Shown: positions 18,258-28,215, numbered from the stretch's first letter. The stretch is DNA of 64,000 nt from CAKVOD01 sp964606505 (GCA_964606505.1 CAZSGM010000004.1:77832-141831); one strand, 5' to 3'. Notes: a model not told the origin generated them from the sequence alone. A program made the numbers and translations.

Positions 18258-18800
18258 TTACGTTTTTTCGATTTCGTCGTCGGACTTTCTGCCTTTGAAA
18301 AGGGTCTTGAAAAAACCTTTATCCTCGGCATATTTCACTTCGACTGCCTGCAAAAACCTTTCATAACAGCCTGCGGTTGCGGCACTATAGTAGCGCATAT
18401 TTGCAATCGACACGTAGCAAGCAAGGAACTTATCCTCGCCAACCTCTTCAACGCTTTGAATTTTGCTGCACAACTCAATTCGCTTGTGAACGGACGGCAA
18501 AAATGACTCAACGTAGGCGTTGTCAACACGAATTTTGTGCCCCAACATCCCCATATCCTTGTCCTCAACAATTCTGCGCTCAATGTCCTTGTCGTTTGCA
18601 ATGCGGCTTTTATAAAATGGTCTACTTTCCGCTCTTTTCACTTTAAATTTCATATCAAAATCGGGATGTTCCTTTGCGTATTCGACTGCAATTTTGTGAA
18701 GCATAGCATAACACTCATCTTGTTTATTTTTAAGTTCTCCAAACTGCTCATTCAATCTAATGCAATAATCTTTAAATTTCAAATACGTATTTTTCTTCAT
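18258..18800 (-). CDS. Hypothetical cytoplasmic protein
   Basis: A 180-residue Lys/Glu-rich protein without signal peptide or membrane segment, and not recognised. It is probably mostly helical and ends in the charged tail GRKSDDEIEKT. It starts 32 bp after the 663-residue gene at 18833 and reads in the same direction, so the two form an operon and probably act together. Confidence 0.7.
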   Translation of the reverse strand: MKKNTYLKFKDYCIRLNEQFGELKNKQDECYAMLHKIAVEYAKEHPDFDMKFKVKRAESRPFYKSRIANDKDIERRIVEDKDMGMLGHKIRVDNAYVESFLPSVHKRIELCSKIQSVEEVGEDKFLACYVSIANMRYYSAATAGCYERFLQAVEVKYAEDKGFFKTLFKGRKSDDEIEKT

Positions 18801-18832
18801 AACACACCACTTTTCTGACTTGAATTAATGAC

Positions 18833-20824
18833 CTATTTACTGTTTAGCGCTTCGTTAATGCGTTGCAAGCGCTCTTGTTCTTTCTTCTTTTGGTAATCAC
18901 GCATAAAAGTTCTTAGTTCATACTTCATATGCTTAGCCAAAGCTTTTTTGTTTATTGGCTCGTCGTCCCCATATTCTTTAAGCAAAGCTTCGCGGTCTTC
19001 CTTTAGCATACAAGCTAGGTCGTACTTGTCTGGTAAAGGTTTTTTGTCCACTTTGTCAAGAATTTTGTAGAGATCCTCTTTTGTCATTGCCCCGTTGCAC
19101 CTAATATACGCTTCGCGAACTTCCTGCAGTGCCATTCTGTATTTTAGGTCGTTTACGCTTGCTGCAACCCCTGCACCAAAAATCATTGCTCCACCGCTAA
19201 GCAACGGCAACAGTGAATTTACGCCGCTAATGTCCATAAATCCAAACGCCAGTAGCGCGACGCCAAAGGCCTTAAACTCCGCGTTCAAAATCACCTGATG
19301 GTGCAGTTCATCGTCAGCAGGCAACCCAAGTTTGCGCAACTCCGCCTCTTTCAGCAACAATTCTTCACGGGCTTCCCTTTTCCTATCCCACTGGGTTGCC
19401 TTTTTCTGATAAACTTTATTAGAACTCGAGGCGCGGTCATCGTCGACACGATAGTTATTCTCAAAATCTTGAGTCCCCTTGACGCCATCACCAATTTGGG
19501 GGTCTACAGCGCCGTTTGCGAAACTTCCAACTTGATTGCCGTTTTCGCTAAGATTGCCGCCACTTGCGTTTGACTGGTTTGTTCTGACAACTATTGTAAC
19601 AGGCTCTTTGCGCGAACTTTTTGCGTCTTTGCTGCCACAGTTGCGACTTTCGCTTTTAGCGGATTGGACAGCGCCACTTTCGCCTTGTTTGCTGTCTCCT
19701 GCGACTTGTTTGTCGTCTTTACTTGAAGCGTCTTGCGAAACATTTTGCGCCCACCAACGCTTGAGCCTATTTTTGAGTTTCTTTTGCTCTTTGATGCGCA
19801 TTTTTTCTTCGTTGCGCAGTCTAGCCATATGTAGATTATAGACCAACCCTGACGGAATCATTGCGGGAACAAACTCGTCTGGGTTTCCGCCGTTTGCAAC
19901 AAAGGCGTCCTTTTCTCGTTGTATTTGCGCGTCAAAAATTTCCTTCAATTTTTCGGCTGCGCTGGCAGGGTCAGCAATGAAATCATCGCTTGTTGGCATT
20001 TCGCTTCTCATCTCGTAGAGTGCTTGCGTTACGCTCTTAGGCTGCTGCAAAGTTTCGCCTTGAGTTTGCTCTTGTGCGGTCTCTTCAGTATCTTGCTCAG
20101 ATGAGGTTTCATCCTCTTGAAAGCCGCCCCTCTCTTCATCTTCGTAATCACACCCGTAGGCGGGCGGTTCGTGGATTTCCCACACATCGTCAAACTCGCT
20201 CCCCGTTTGCGCGCCCACAATGTTTTCAGTTGAATAACTGCCGCTTTGTTGGTTCGCGACATTTTGTTGCGCAACTGCACTTAGTTTTACGTTTGCGTCG
20301 TCTGAGGTCTCCTTTATCTCCTCGCGCGAACGTTGCGTTTCAGAGGAAAAAGTTACTCCAACTTCAGAAGCCAAAGTTTGCGCCGTTTTGCCCATTTCAG
20401 CGGGATTGCTGTCATTTTTTGCAGGATTACTATCGTTTTTTGCGGCTATCCTGCTAGTTTTTTTTGCTGCCGCCTCGGCTTGCTGCAAGCGTTTCATTGC
20501 GGTTTGCCTAAAATTTTCGGACGGACAATACATATTATCTTGCGAACTTTGTTGAGTTTCGCGGGTGGTTGCCTGAGTTTTAGTTTCGCCATTTTGAACA
20601 TTAATTGTATCTTTCTTGGCGGACGGGGCGCACATTTTGTTTTTTCCGCTCTTTCCCCTGCGCTTTAATATTTGGATACCGAGTTCCGTATAGTAATAGT
20701 TTGCTTCGCAACCGCGCGGGTTAGCATAAGCCAAATTTAGAGCAGCCTCCCCCATTTTAACACTTTCATCCCACAAATCCTTTTCGCAGTTCTCAAAATC
20801 CTTAATCGTTTCTCGTGTTTCCAT
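18833..20824 (-). CDS. Hypothetical protein with long low-complexity middle and hydrophobic hairpin
   Basis: A 663-residue protein that I do not recognise. The first 60 residues look folded (DESVKMGEAALNLAYANPRG, YYYTELGIQILKRR). The middle is Glu/Gln/Ser-rich low complexity with the duplicated heptad KNDSNPA. Around residue 545 there is a hydrophobic hairpin (GVALLAFGFMDI then LLPLLSGGAMIFGAGVAA) that may insert in the membrane. A charged helical C-terminus with EDREALLKEYGDDEP follows. GGAGAG precedes the ATG. Its partner is the 18258 gene, 32 bp downstream. Confidence 0.7.
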   Translation of the reverse strand: METRETIKDFENCEKDLWDESVKMGEAALNLAYANPRGCEANYYYTELGIQILKRRGKSGKNKMCAPSAKKDTINVQNGETKTQATTRETQQSSQDNMYCPSENFRQTAMKRLQQAEAAAKKTSRIAAKNDSNPAKNDSNPAEMGKTAQTLASEVGVTFSSETQRSREEIKETSDDANVKLSAVAQQNVANQQSGSYSTENIVGAQTGSEFDDVWEIHEPPAYGCDYEDEERGGFQEDETSSEQDTEETAQEQTQGETLQQPKSVTQALYEMRSEMPTSDDFIADPASAAEKLKEIFDAQIQREKDAFVANGGNPDEFVPAMIPSGLVYNLHMARLRNEEKMRIKEQKKLKNRLKRWWAQNVSQDASSKDDKQVAGDSKQGESGAVQSAKSESRNCGSKDAKSSRKEPVTIVVRTNQSNASGGNLSENGNQVGSFANGAVDPQIGDGVKGTQDFENNYRVDDDRASSSNKVYQKKATQWDRKREAREELLLKEAELRKLGLPADDELHHQVILNAEFKAFGVALLAFGFMDISGVNSLLPLLSGGAMIFGAGVAASVNDLKYRMALQEVREAYIRCNGAMTKEDLYKILDKVDKKPLPDKYDLACMLKEDREALLKEYGDDEPINKKALAKHMKYELRTFMRDYQKKKEQERLQRINEALNSK

Positions 20825-21102
20825 CTTGGCGCTCTCCGTCTACTATATAATAAATATTATGCAAATTTAAAACTTAATATATCTTGCCTTAATAATAACA
20901 TACATTTTATTTGCTGTCAATGAATTTAGAAAAAAATTTTTGCAAAATCACAATTTTTTTTCATATTTTTTAAAATCACGACTTTTTCACCCCTCAAGCC
21001 CCATTTTAAATATTGTCGAGTTGTCGTTTTGCAATATTGATAATCCCGTTCCTCAAAAATTTATTTATGCTTAAAACTTTTACAAAAACTATTTTCCAGC
21101 AT
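20825..21102. other. Intergenic, no gene seen
   Basis: AT-rich DNA between the 20824 start and the terminator that follows trhP. It presumably carries the promoter of the 20824-18258 pair. No clear elements could be assigned. Confidence 0.4.
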
Positions 21103-21134
21103 AAAAAACCCCTACACGCACACGTGTAAGGGTT
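21103..21134 (-). terminator. Intrinsic terminator after trhP
   Basis: On the minus strand AACCCTTACACG and CGTGTAGGGGTT form a stem with a short loop, followed by TTTTTTA. It lies about 140 bp past the trhP stop. Confidence 0.85.
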
Positions 21135-21271
21135 ATTCTTATCAAATTCAATCCTTTTAATTTTTAGCATTTGTAAATGTTAGATAAATTATAATCATAT
21201 GTGGAATGTTAGGTTAGCCAAGTTAATTACAACTTAACCAGATTGCTCAGTTATCCCAACATTGTTGTACG

Positions 21272-22480
21272 CTATTTTTGCTTTCTACGTAAGATGTCTC
21301 CAACTTTCAACTCGTACGGACAATTGATTGTAACGATTTCCTGCACGCGTTGCGCAACCTGTTGCGCCTGCCCATTCGCATCTACAATGCTTTCAACTTT
21401 AAATGTTTTGTTGAACGCGTCGCTCGGAGACAAAATCTCAATTTCGTCGCCGACTTCAAATCGGTTGCGCTGTTCAACCTTAACGCTACCGCTGTTTGAA
21501 TTTTCGACAACGTTTGCAATAAAGTCGTAACTTGAAATTGGCGAACTGCTTTCAATGTACTCCCTGTCGGTTTCGTCAAAATAAAATCCTGTTGTGTAAC
21601 GCCTGTGGCTGGACTTTTCAAGTTCCTCAGAAAGTTTTTCGTCAAACGGCTTGCCGCTCTCAACAAGGTCGAGTGCGCGACGGTAGGCGTTAGTAACATT
21701 CGCAACATAGTACGATGTTTTCATTCTCCCTTCAATTTTAAAGGATGTAACCCCTGCGTCCGCCATTTCTTTTAAATGTTCAATCATTTTCATATCTTTG
21801 GAGTTTAAGATATATGTCCCACGCTCATCCTGCTGAATTGTCATCTCGTCGTCGCGAGTTTTTTCACGCAAAAAGTACTCAAAGCGGCACGCCTGCGCAC
21901 ATTGCCCGCGGTTACTGTCGCGCTTGCAAAGATAATTTGAGAGCAAGCAACGCCCGCTGTACGAAATACACATCGCGCCGTGCACAAATGCCTCAATTTC
22001 GATTGAGTCTTGCAAGTAATCGCGCATTTGTTTAATCTCGGCAACACTCACTTCCCTTGCCAAAACCAAGCGTTTTATCCCCATTTCCGCCCAAAACTCG
22101 CCCGCATACTTGTTCGTGCAGTTGGCTTGAGTCGAAAGATGGATATCAAGTTTTGGCGCGACCTTTTTGCAAAGGCTAATGATGCCAACATCTGACGCGA
22201 TGATTGCGTCGGCGCCAATTTCTTGCAAGTAGATTAAGTAATCGGAAAGTCCGTCAAAATCAGAGTTATGCGCCAAAATATTAACTGTTATGTAGCACTT
22301 TTTACCCAAACTGTGCGCGTAACTAATATATTTTTGCAACTCATCCTGCTCAAAGTTGTCGCTAAACGCACGCAACCCGTACTTCTTACCTGCAAAATAG
22401 CAAGCGTCCGCACCAAAGTAAAACGCCGTTTCCAACTTCTCGCTGCTCCCTGCAGGCGACAAAAGTTCTAATTTTTTCAT
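21272..22480 (-). CDS. trhP: U32-family tRNA uridine hydroxylation protein (TrhP type)
   Basis: The 402-residue protein starts KLELLSPAGSSEKLETAFYFGADACYFAG, the hallmark of peptidase U32-family proteins. The signature EAFVHGAMCISYSGRCLLSNYL carries two cysteines, followed by RGQCAQACRFEY with two more, the set that binds an Fe-S cluster in this family. Members TrhP (YrrN/YrrO, YegQ) make 5-hydroxyuridine at tRNA position 34 from prephenate. The assignment is strengthened by trmR, 200 bp upstream in the same direction, whose product methylates that hydroxyl. GGAGG precedes the ATG. U32 paralogues such as RlhA cannot be excluded from the sequence alone. Confidence 0.88.
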   Translation of the reverse strand: MKKLELLSPAGSSEKLETAFYFGADACYFAGKKYGLRAFSDNFEQDELQKYISYAHSLGKKCYITVNILAHNSDFDGLSDYLIYLQEIGADAIIASDVGIISLCKKVAPKLDIHLSTQANCTNKYAGEFWAEMGIKRLVLAREVSVAEIKQMRDYLQDSIEIEAFVHGAMCISYSGRCLLSNYLCKRDSNRGQCAQACRFEYFLREKTRDDEMTIQQDERGTYILNSKDMKMIEHLKEMADAGVTSFKIEGRMKTSYYVANVTNAYRRALDLVESGKPFDEKLSEELEKSSHRRYTTGFYFDETDREYIESSSPISSYDFIANVVENSNSGSVKVEQRNRFEVGDEIEILSPSDAFNKTFKVESIVDANGQAQQVAQRVQEIVTINCPYELKVGDILRRKQK

Positions 22481-22680
22481 ATTTCCTCCTATGCTAATCG
22501 CGTTTTAAACGCAAAACAAAAATCACAACTGACACCCCTAATTTCACAAAAACGCGGTAATGGGCATTAAAATTTAATTTTACGTTGCACAAAAGTTTTG
22601 CATTTACCCGTCGCAACTGCCTCGCGCTTTTGTAACCGTTACCATTATTTCCGTAACGCTTTATATGGTTTGTCTATAAT

Positions 22681-23319
22681 TTAGTTAGACTCAACTGACT
22701 TTTGTTTGTAACAAACACACAGCCCATCCTCAAGCGGGATTATGTTCGTTATAAGTGTTTTGTTTTTGCAAAGTTTGTCAATAAACTCATTCATTCGGCA
22801 AACTGTGCTTTCAAGTTTGTGCTTAACCTCGCACTCCCCCGTGGTCATCCCCTCTTGCAATATGTTGTCCGCTATCAAAACGCCCCCATCGGCAAGCACC
22901 TGCATTAAACTTGGATAGTACGAGAGGTACTGCGCCTTTGCGCCATCGAGGAAAATCAGGTCAAACTTCTCCTCGCAGTTAAGCAGAAAGTCGCCTGCGT
23001 CGCAAAGTTTAAAGTCGACCCTAGCCTTGTACTTTTTCAAGTTCTTCTGCGCAAGCGTGTAACGCTCAAAGTCAATTTCCAGCGTTGTAAGTTTTGCATC
23101 GCTGCAGGCGTCGAGCATAATTTTTGCGCTATACCCAATTGCCGTGCCGATTTCGAGGATGTTTTTGGGCTGCACAATCGCCGCAATCGTACGCAACAAA
23201 TTGGCTGAGGCGGAACGAATTATGGGCACATAATTTTGTTTTGCATATTCCTCCATCGCCTTATTGCCAAACTTTTGCGTTTTAATCTTTTGGCTTATAT
23301 ATTCTGAAGTTTTGTTCAT
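22681..23319 (-). CDS. trmR: tRNA 5-hydroxyuridine O-methyltransferase (TrmR type)
   Basis: A class I SAM-dependent methyltransferase of the caffeoyl-CoA O-methyltransferase family, 212 residues. Motif I is ILEIGTAIGYSAKIML near residue 53, the acidic residue after it is in TLEIDFERY, and the metal-binding block reads FLDGAKAQYLSYY with VLIADNIL further on. Bacillus TrmR (YrrM) is this type and forms 5-methoxyuridine at tRNA position 34. Here it directly precedes trhP, which makes the substrate. ATG 23319 with AAGGTG upstream was preferred to the TTG one codon earlier. Confidence 0.88.
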   Translation of the reverse strand: MNKTSEYISQKIKTQKFGNKAMEEYAKQNYVPIIRSASANLLRTIAAIVQPKNILEIGTAIGYSAKIMLDACSDAKLTTLEIDFERYTLAQKNLKKYKARVDFKLCDAGDFLLNCEEKFDLIFLDGAKAQYLSYYPSLMQVLADGGVLIADNILQEGMTTGECEVKHKLESTVCRMNEFIDKLCKNKTLITNIIPLEDGLCVCYKQKSVESN

Positions 23320-23490
23320 CAAAACACCTTAGTAAATGATTTCATTGTAAATGATTGTTTCTCAATCAATAATTGTTTCAATTGATTTATGTGTAATTTT
23401 AAATATCAATTTTTGCGTAATTATTCAATATCAAATTGCAATTCTCTAATTAAAAGTCTCATTGGCACAATTTTAAAAACAACTAAAACA

Positions 23491-23514
23491 ATTATTTAAT
23501 TATTTAATTATTTA
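23491..23514 (-). repeat. Three perfect 8-bp repeats containing the rnj stop codon
   Basis: ATTATTTA occurs three times in tandem. In the coding direction the unit is AAATAATT, and the first copy met by the ribosome supplies the final Lys codon and the TAA stop of rnj. The other two copies follow in the untranslated region. Confidence 0.85.
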
Positions 23515-25874
23515 ATATCCAAGATAACAGTCAAAACTGTTGGATTGCGGCGCGTACGACGATTGAAGAACGACGAAAGCGCTTTACGAACAGTAACTTT
23601 CAAGTTCTGCAAGTCGCAGTTTTTTAGGTCGCTTTGTAGTAATGTTTCGCGAACGAACTGGCGTGCCTCCTCAACAAGGCTAGACGCTTCGGACGCGTAG
23701 ACAAGCCCACGAGTTATAATTTCTGGTCCATTCTTAATAACACCTTTCTTTCTATCAATAGCAACAACAGTAACGCACATACCCTCTTCGCTGAGTGTAA
23801 GTCTGTCCTTAAGTACGGAACTATCAATTTCGCCGAAGCCAAGCCCGTCAATAAGTCTTGAACCTGATGGAACTTTCCCAGACTCCTTAAATACGTCCTT
23901 ATTAACCTCGATGCAATCGCCGATTTCGCAAATTTTAACGTCGCTTTCGTACATACCGCATGCGAGCGCTAGGTCTTTGTGGTGTTTTAGGTGCTTATAT
24001 TCGCCGTGTACAGGAACAAAGTATTTTGGACGCAACAAATCGTGCACTTGCTTGATTTCATCATAGTGTCCGTGCCCTGAAACGTGCAAAGGCATTAAGT
24101 ATTCATAAATAACATCCGCACCACGCTTAAAGAGTGCGTTGATTGTGTTGTTAACTGCCTTTTCGTTCCCTGGGATTGGCGAACTACTTAAAATGAAGCA
24201 GTCGTTTTCGGTTACGACAACCTTATTAAAGTCGCCGCTAGCGATACGGGACAAACCGCTCATTGGCTCGCCTTGGCTACCCGTTGTTATGATACACAAC
24301 TCGCCATCTGGGAAGTTTTCAATCCTGTCGATGTCAATGACGTTATCCATATTAAAGTGCAATTCATTCAATCTTGAAGCGACTTCCATATTTTTAATCA
24401 TACTACGGCCGCTGAATGCAACTTTTCTTCCGTACTTATCGGCAGTGTTGCAGATTTGCTGAATTCTGTGGACGTTACTAGCGAATGTCGCAACAAAAAT
24501 ACGTTTTCCGATGTTTTCGCCAAACAGCGCGTCCAAACTTTCGCCAACGCGACTTTCACTCATTGAGTGCCCCGCCTTTTCAACGTTTGTACTTTCGCAT
24601 AGCAGTAACAAAACGCCCTTGTCGCCGATTTCTTTCATTCTTTGAGTGTCTGCAACTTGCCCGTCAACAGGAGTTAAGTCAATCTTAAAGTCGCCTGTAT
24701 GGAACACAACACCTACAGGGGTCGTTATGGAAACTGCATACGCTCCGACGATACTATGGTTTACGTGCAAGAACTCAACACTAAAGCAGCCGAGGTTAAC
24801 TGTTTCGCGAGGTTTAACTTCAACAAATTTTGCCTTAACCTTAGGATGTTCGCGCAGTTTGTTTTGAATAAACGCGTTTGTCAACTTGCTACCATAAACA
24901 GGCGCGTGAATTTCGTTCAATGTGTATGGAAGTCCACCGATGTGGTCCTCGTGTCCGTGCGTGATTACAAACCCGCGCACTTTATCCTTGTTTTGCACAA
25001 GGTAAGTAATATCCGGAACGACAATGTCAATCCCCGGCATATCTTCAGTCGGGAAACTCAACCCTGCGTCAACGACGATAATATCATCGCCATATTCAAG
25101 GACGGTCATATTTTTACCGATTTCGCCAACGCCACCTAAAAACATAACTTTCAAATTGTTAGGGTCGCGCTCAACCAAAAATTCTGGGTTGATTTCCTCT
25201 TCCTTATTATCTTGAGGCATTTTTCTCTTGCTTGCGCCTCTCCTGCCGCCTCTTGACGCAAGTTGTTGTTTTGTGTCGGCGGTATCAAAAAATCTGATTT
25301 TTGAGCCATTTGCGGTTTCGATTGGTTTGTTTTTATCAGCCTTTGCTTTGTCGCGAGCTGGCAGTTTAGGGTTAACATTTTTGTTCTTGTTGCCCCTTTT
25401 GTTAGGCTGCGCTTGCTTGCTTGTTGCTGGCTGTTTACTAACTACAGGCTGTTTTGCTGCTGTAGGTTGTTTGCCAGTCGCAGGTTGTTTTTTGCTGTTT
25501 TCTTTTTGTGGCGCAACGCTCTTAGGTTGTCTTGCAGCTGCAAGTTCCTTTGTTTGGTGGTTTGAGTGGAACTTGTCTTTGCGCGGAGCGTTTCTTTTGT
25601 TCCCAACTTTTGCGTTACTTGCCTTATTATTAGTTTGCCCGCTTTCGCCTGCGTTATCAACCTTTACTGGGCGTTTGTCAGCCTTGCGGGCGGAATGGTT
25701 ATTAGGGCGCGCGCTGTTTGAGTTTTTATTTGTGATTGCGTCCTCTCTAGTGTTGTTTATTTTTTCGTTTGTTCTATCTTTATTGATAGTGTTTTTCTTA
25801 TCTTCTTTGCGACGACCTTTAATTTCGGAAAGTATCTCCTCGTAACTTAGCGTCGGTTCATCAATTTCTTTCAT
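23508..25874 (-). CDS. rnj: Ribonuclease J with a long low-complexity N-terminus
   Basis: RNase J is a zinc-dependent 5-prime exonuclease and endonuclease for mRNA decay and rRNA maturation. The core begins near residue 230 (LKVMFLGGVGEIGKNM) and has the metallo-beta-lactamase motif HGHEDHIGG, GAYAVSITTPVGVVFHTGDFKID, and the beta-CASP part (MSGLSRIASGDF, MPLHVSGHGHYDEI). The C-terminus ends RRTRRNPTVLTVILDI. The first 225 residues are Lys/Asn/Gln/Ala-rich with repeats such as KQPATGKQP, TAAKQPVVSKQP. This is unusual for RNase J, where the catalytic domain normally starts near the N-terminus; it recalls the basic disordered tails of RNase E and actinobacterial RNase J. GGAG precedes the ATG. 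Confidence 0.96.
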   Translation of the reverse strand: MKEIDEPTLSYEEILSEIKGRRKEDKKNTINKDRTNEKINNTREDAITNKNSNSARPNNHSARKADKRPVKVDNAGESGQTNNKASNAKVGNKRNAPRKDKFHSNHQTKELAAARQPKSVAPQKENSKKQPATGKQPTAAKQPVVSKQPATSKQAQPNKRGNKNKNVNPKLPARDKAKADKNKPIETANGSKIRFFDTADTKQQLASRGGRRGASKRKMPQDNKEEEINPEFLVERDPNNLKVMFLGGVGEIGKNMTVLEYGDDIIVVDAGLSFPTEDMPGIDIVVPDITYLVQNKDKVRGFVITHGHEDHIGGLPYTLNEIHAPVYGSKLTNAFIQNKLREHPKVKAKFVEVKPRETVNLGCFSVEFLHVNHSIVGAYAVSITTPVGVVFHTGDFKIDLTPVDGQVADTQRMKEIGDKGVLLLLCESTNVEKAGHSMSESRVGESLDALFGENIGKRIFVATFASNVHRIQQICNTADKYGRKVAFSGRSMIKNMEVASRLNELHFNMDNVIDIDRIENFPDGELCIITTGSQGEPMSGLSRIASGDFNKVVVTENDCFILSSSPIPGNEKAVNNTINALFKRGADVIYEYLMPLHVSGHGHYDEIKQVHDLLRPKYFVPVHGEYKHLKHHKDLALACGMYESDVKICEIGDCIEVNKDVFKESGKVPSGSRLIDGLGFGEIDSSVLKDRLTLSEEGMCVTVVAIDRKKGVIKNGPEIITRGLVYASEASSLVEEARQFVRETLLQSDLKNCDLQNLKVTVRKALSSFFNRRTRRNPTVLTVILDIK

Positions 25875-26263
25875 ATATATCTCCTTAATAATTCACTTTA
25901 AAATAATTAATTAGCAACAATTTTAAAAAACAAATGTCAATCAATATTAGTTAAACATTAATTAAATAATATCTTAATTACGCCAAAAAACATTTAAACA
26001 AGTTCGCTTAAATATTTAAGGCAATCAAATAAAATAATCAATCCAAAATGAAATACAAATTAAATCAATAACAATTAAATTAGATCAACTTAAATTGTAA
26101 ATTAACTTAAATTGAAACAACTTATGCTAGTTATACAACTTAAATTCCAGTGCCAAATTATCAAACATTAACTTAATAAATGCATAACTTAAAAATAACT
26201 AAAATAGTTGCCAACTTTATATAAAATTGGTTTTATATTATATTCAACATAAGCAGTATGCGA
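25875..26263. other. AT-rich spacer with degenerate short repeats
   Basis: Nearly 390 bases of AT-rich DNA with no gene. Around 26090-26150 the word CAACTTAAATT or close variants recurs every 17-20 bases, a decayed tandem pattern. The rnj promoter should be here but cannot be assigned. Confidence 0.45.
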
Positions 26264-27208
26264 CTATATCACAAACTTTGCAGCCTTAGCCCTGTCTTGT
26301 TCGGCAAACTTGCGCGGGTTAACAATGTTACTAGAATCAAGGTAGTATCTCATTCCCTGAGACTCATAGTAGTTCACCATAAACATCGCGCTCAGAAGTA
26401 CGCTCGTGATTGGGAGCGTTATTAACAACGACACGCCAAACGTGTAGCGCGCGCAAACAAAGTTTACGACAAACGCAAAAATCGTAAACACGACGACGTT
26501 TGACAGCGTTCTCCAAAACCTGTGGCTCACAACATTTATTCCGCGCACAAAACTCTTGTTGATGCCGTCGCTATGCAAAACAAAGTGAGGCACAAAACAA
26601 GAAAGCAATGTTGACTCAATCGACAACACTACTAGCGTTATCATAACAAAGAGCATTGGCGCAACCACCCCCCAGAGCGCGCTTGTTGACATTAAATTTA
26701 ATACAAAGTAACCGCTAACACAAATTATTGCCCAAAATGGAAGTTTTATTAGCGTCTTAATCACCCCTTGCCAAAGCGCGCTAAACAGGTAACGCACGTA
26801 CGCGCCGCAAAAACCTACACGCGTAAGGCTCGACATTCCCCCACGCAACACGTCGCCGTTGACGACGGAAACTGCGTTAAGCACAATAATCATAACAAAC
26901 AACACCGCGCAAACGCCTGCGATGTTGAGCGCGAGGGCGTCGATGTTTTCAACAATGATATCATACGCGCTTCCCACGAACTCTACAAGCTGCGAACTAA
27001 TCTCTGTTGCGCTCATCGAATAAAGTTTGCCCCAAAACTCTCCAAAGCTTTCAAAAAATCCAGCCGACGCCAACGTTTGTACAATGTTGTATCCAATTCC
27101 AACAATCGCGCCACCGAAAATGGCAACAACAACTAAAATATACGCTAAATTCTTCCAAACTAATGAAAAATTTGTTGACAAAACTTTTAATGAATTGCGC
27201 AATACCAT
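26264..27208 (-). CDS. Hypothetical polytopic membrane protein
   Basis: A 314-residue protein with about six membrane segments: LAYILVVVAIFGGAIVGIGY near residue 22, GVCAVLFVMIIVLNAV near 100, FWAIICVSGYFVLNL near 155, and three more towards the C-terminus. The loop between the first two holds a long amphipathic region. I do not recognise the family. AGAGGAG lies nine bases upstream of the ATG. Confidence 0.7.
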   Translation of the reverse strand: MVLRNSLKVLSTNFSLVWKNLAYILVVVAIFGGAIVGIGYNIVQTLASAGFFESFGEFWGKLYSMSATEISSQLVEFVGSAYDIIVENIDALALNIAGVCAVLFVMIIVLNAVSVVNGDVLRGGMSSLTRVGFCGAYVRYLFSALWQGVIKTLIKLPFWAIICVSGYFVLNLMSTSALWGVVAPMLFVMITLVVLSIESTLLSCFVPHFVLHSDGINKSFVRGINVVSHRFWRTLSNVVVFTIFAFVVNFVCARYTFGVSLLITLPITSVLLSAMFMVNYYESQGMRYYLDSSNIVNPRKFAEQDRAKAAKFVI

Positions 27209-27587
27209 TCTTATGTCTCCTCTAACACAAATTTATCTTGTGCATAAAACATACACAATAATTACAAAGGTAAATTCTTTAGTTAAACTTAAATTAAACT
27301 TATTAACTTTCTCATTCTAAATCTAGATGTCGCTTTAAAGTTTTAGAACAAAAATAAAGCGATAATTATATTTTTCAATCGTATCGTAAATAAAAAATCT
27401 ATTTTTTGTTATTCGTTTTCTAAGCCAAAATATACAATTTTGCACGTGGTCTCCCCCACGCAGTACCTTTGCAAGTCTTATTGCGATACACTTATTATAT
27501 ACTAAACTTTCAAAAATTGCAAGCGTTTTTCAATTATTTTAATTTTTCGTATTTTTTACATTATATATATCATGCGGTTACACGCAA
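27209..27587. other. Intergenic between membrane protein gene and phage cassette
   Basis: AT-rich DNA with no supported gene. A short CGTGG/CCACG hairpin lies near 27445. I looked here for the left attachment site of the phage-like cassette and found no tRNA and no evident direct repeat with the right flank. Confidence 0.4.
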
Positions 27588-27636
27588 CAAAAAACGCCTA
27601 AACTATTTAAGTTTCAAACCTAAACGTTTAGACGTC
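27588..27636 (-). terminator. Terminator at the end of the phage-like operon
   Basis: On the minus strand ACGTCTAAAC and GTTTAGGCGT form a stem, followed by a run of T. It lies 15-60 bp past the holin stop and closes the cassette. Confidence 0.8.
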
Positions 27637-27650
27637 CCCTGTATTAAATT

Positions 27651-28094
27651 TTAATTTTTGAGTGCGTTTTGCTCAGTTTCGTTTAACTTGGCCTCGTCTT
27701 TATTTATTTTATTTGACTCAGTTTGACTTAACTCGCCTTTACTTAACTTGGCGTTATTTAACTCAGCTTTGTTTAAGTCAATCTTGCTTTGGTCGTTTAT
27801 CTTTTGCTCACCCCGCTGGGTGGTTGCGTTTTCGCCCGTGCCACTGTCGGTGTTTTTTGACTGGTCGATAAATTCGTAACCATCCTTTTGGACGAACCCA
27901 AGCACTGTAACGACCCCGAGCACTGCCATTACTATATCGTTGTAGAGCACGTTGTCAATTTCAATATGAAACGCGCGTGCAAGTGTATTTAACAATAGTA
28001 AAAACGCCATACTCAGGGCGACCCAAAAATTGTAATGCTTCATTCTATCGGTTAATTTCAATTTTTTCCTCGCTTTAAAGCGAAATCTTTGCAC
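27651..28094 (-). CDS. Phage holin, phi-LC3-like, with repeated hydrophilic tail
   Basis: The hydrophobic core (NFWVALSMAFLLLLNTLARAF, then DIVMAVLGVVTVLGFVQKDGYEFIDQSK) resembles phi-LC3/SPP1-type holins: two membrane segments, then a small conserved hydrophilic end. Holins form the lesion that ends the lytic cycle. The C-terminal 60 residues are repeats of five to six residues of the type LNKAE-LNNAK-LSKGE, not part of the family. The upstream GTG has a weak site; a TTG at 28061 with GAGG upstream is an alternative start. It is the last gene before the terminator. Confidence 0.7.
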   Translation of the reverse strand: MQRFRFKARKKLKLTDRMKHYNFWVALSMAFLLLLNTLARAFHIEIDNVLYNDIVMAVLGVVTVLGFVQKDGYEFIDQSKNTDSGTGENATTQRGEQKINDQSKIDLNKAELNNAKLSKGELSQTESNKINKDEAKLNETEQNALKN

Positions 28095-28215
28095 TAAACC
28101 CTACTATTTCAGTATATGCAGATAATTTTACTTGCGCCACATTGCAAAATAACTTTTGCAGTCTTCTACAACTAATTACATTAAGTTCAAAACTTAAGTT
28201 GGGCTAAAAATTAAA

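Noticed and set aside
26090..26150. CAACTTAAATT recurrences as a functional operator array
   Set aside because: Too diverged and too AT-rich to separate from composition by eye.
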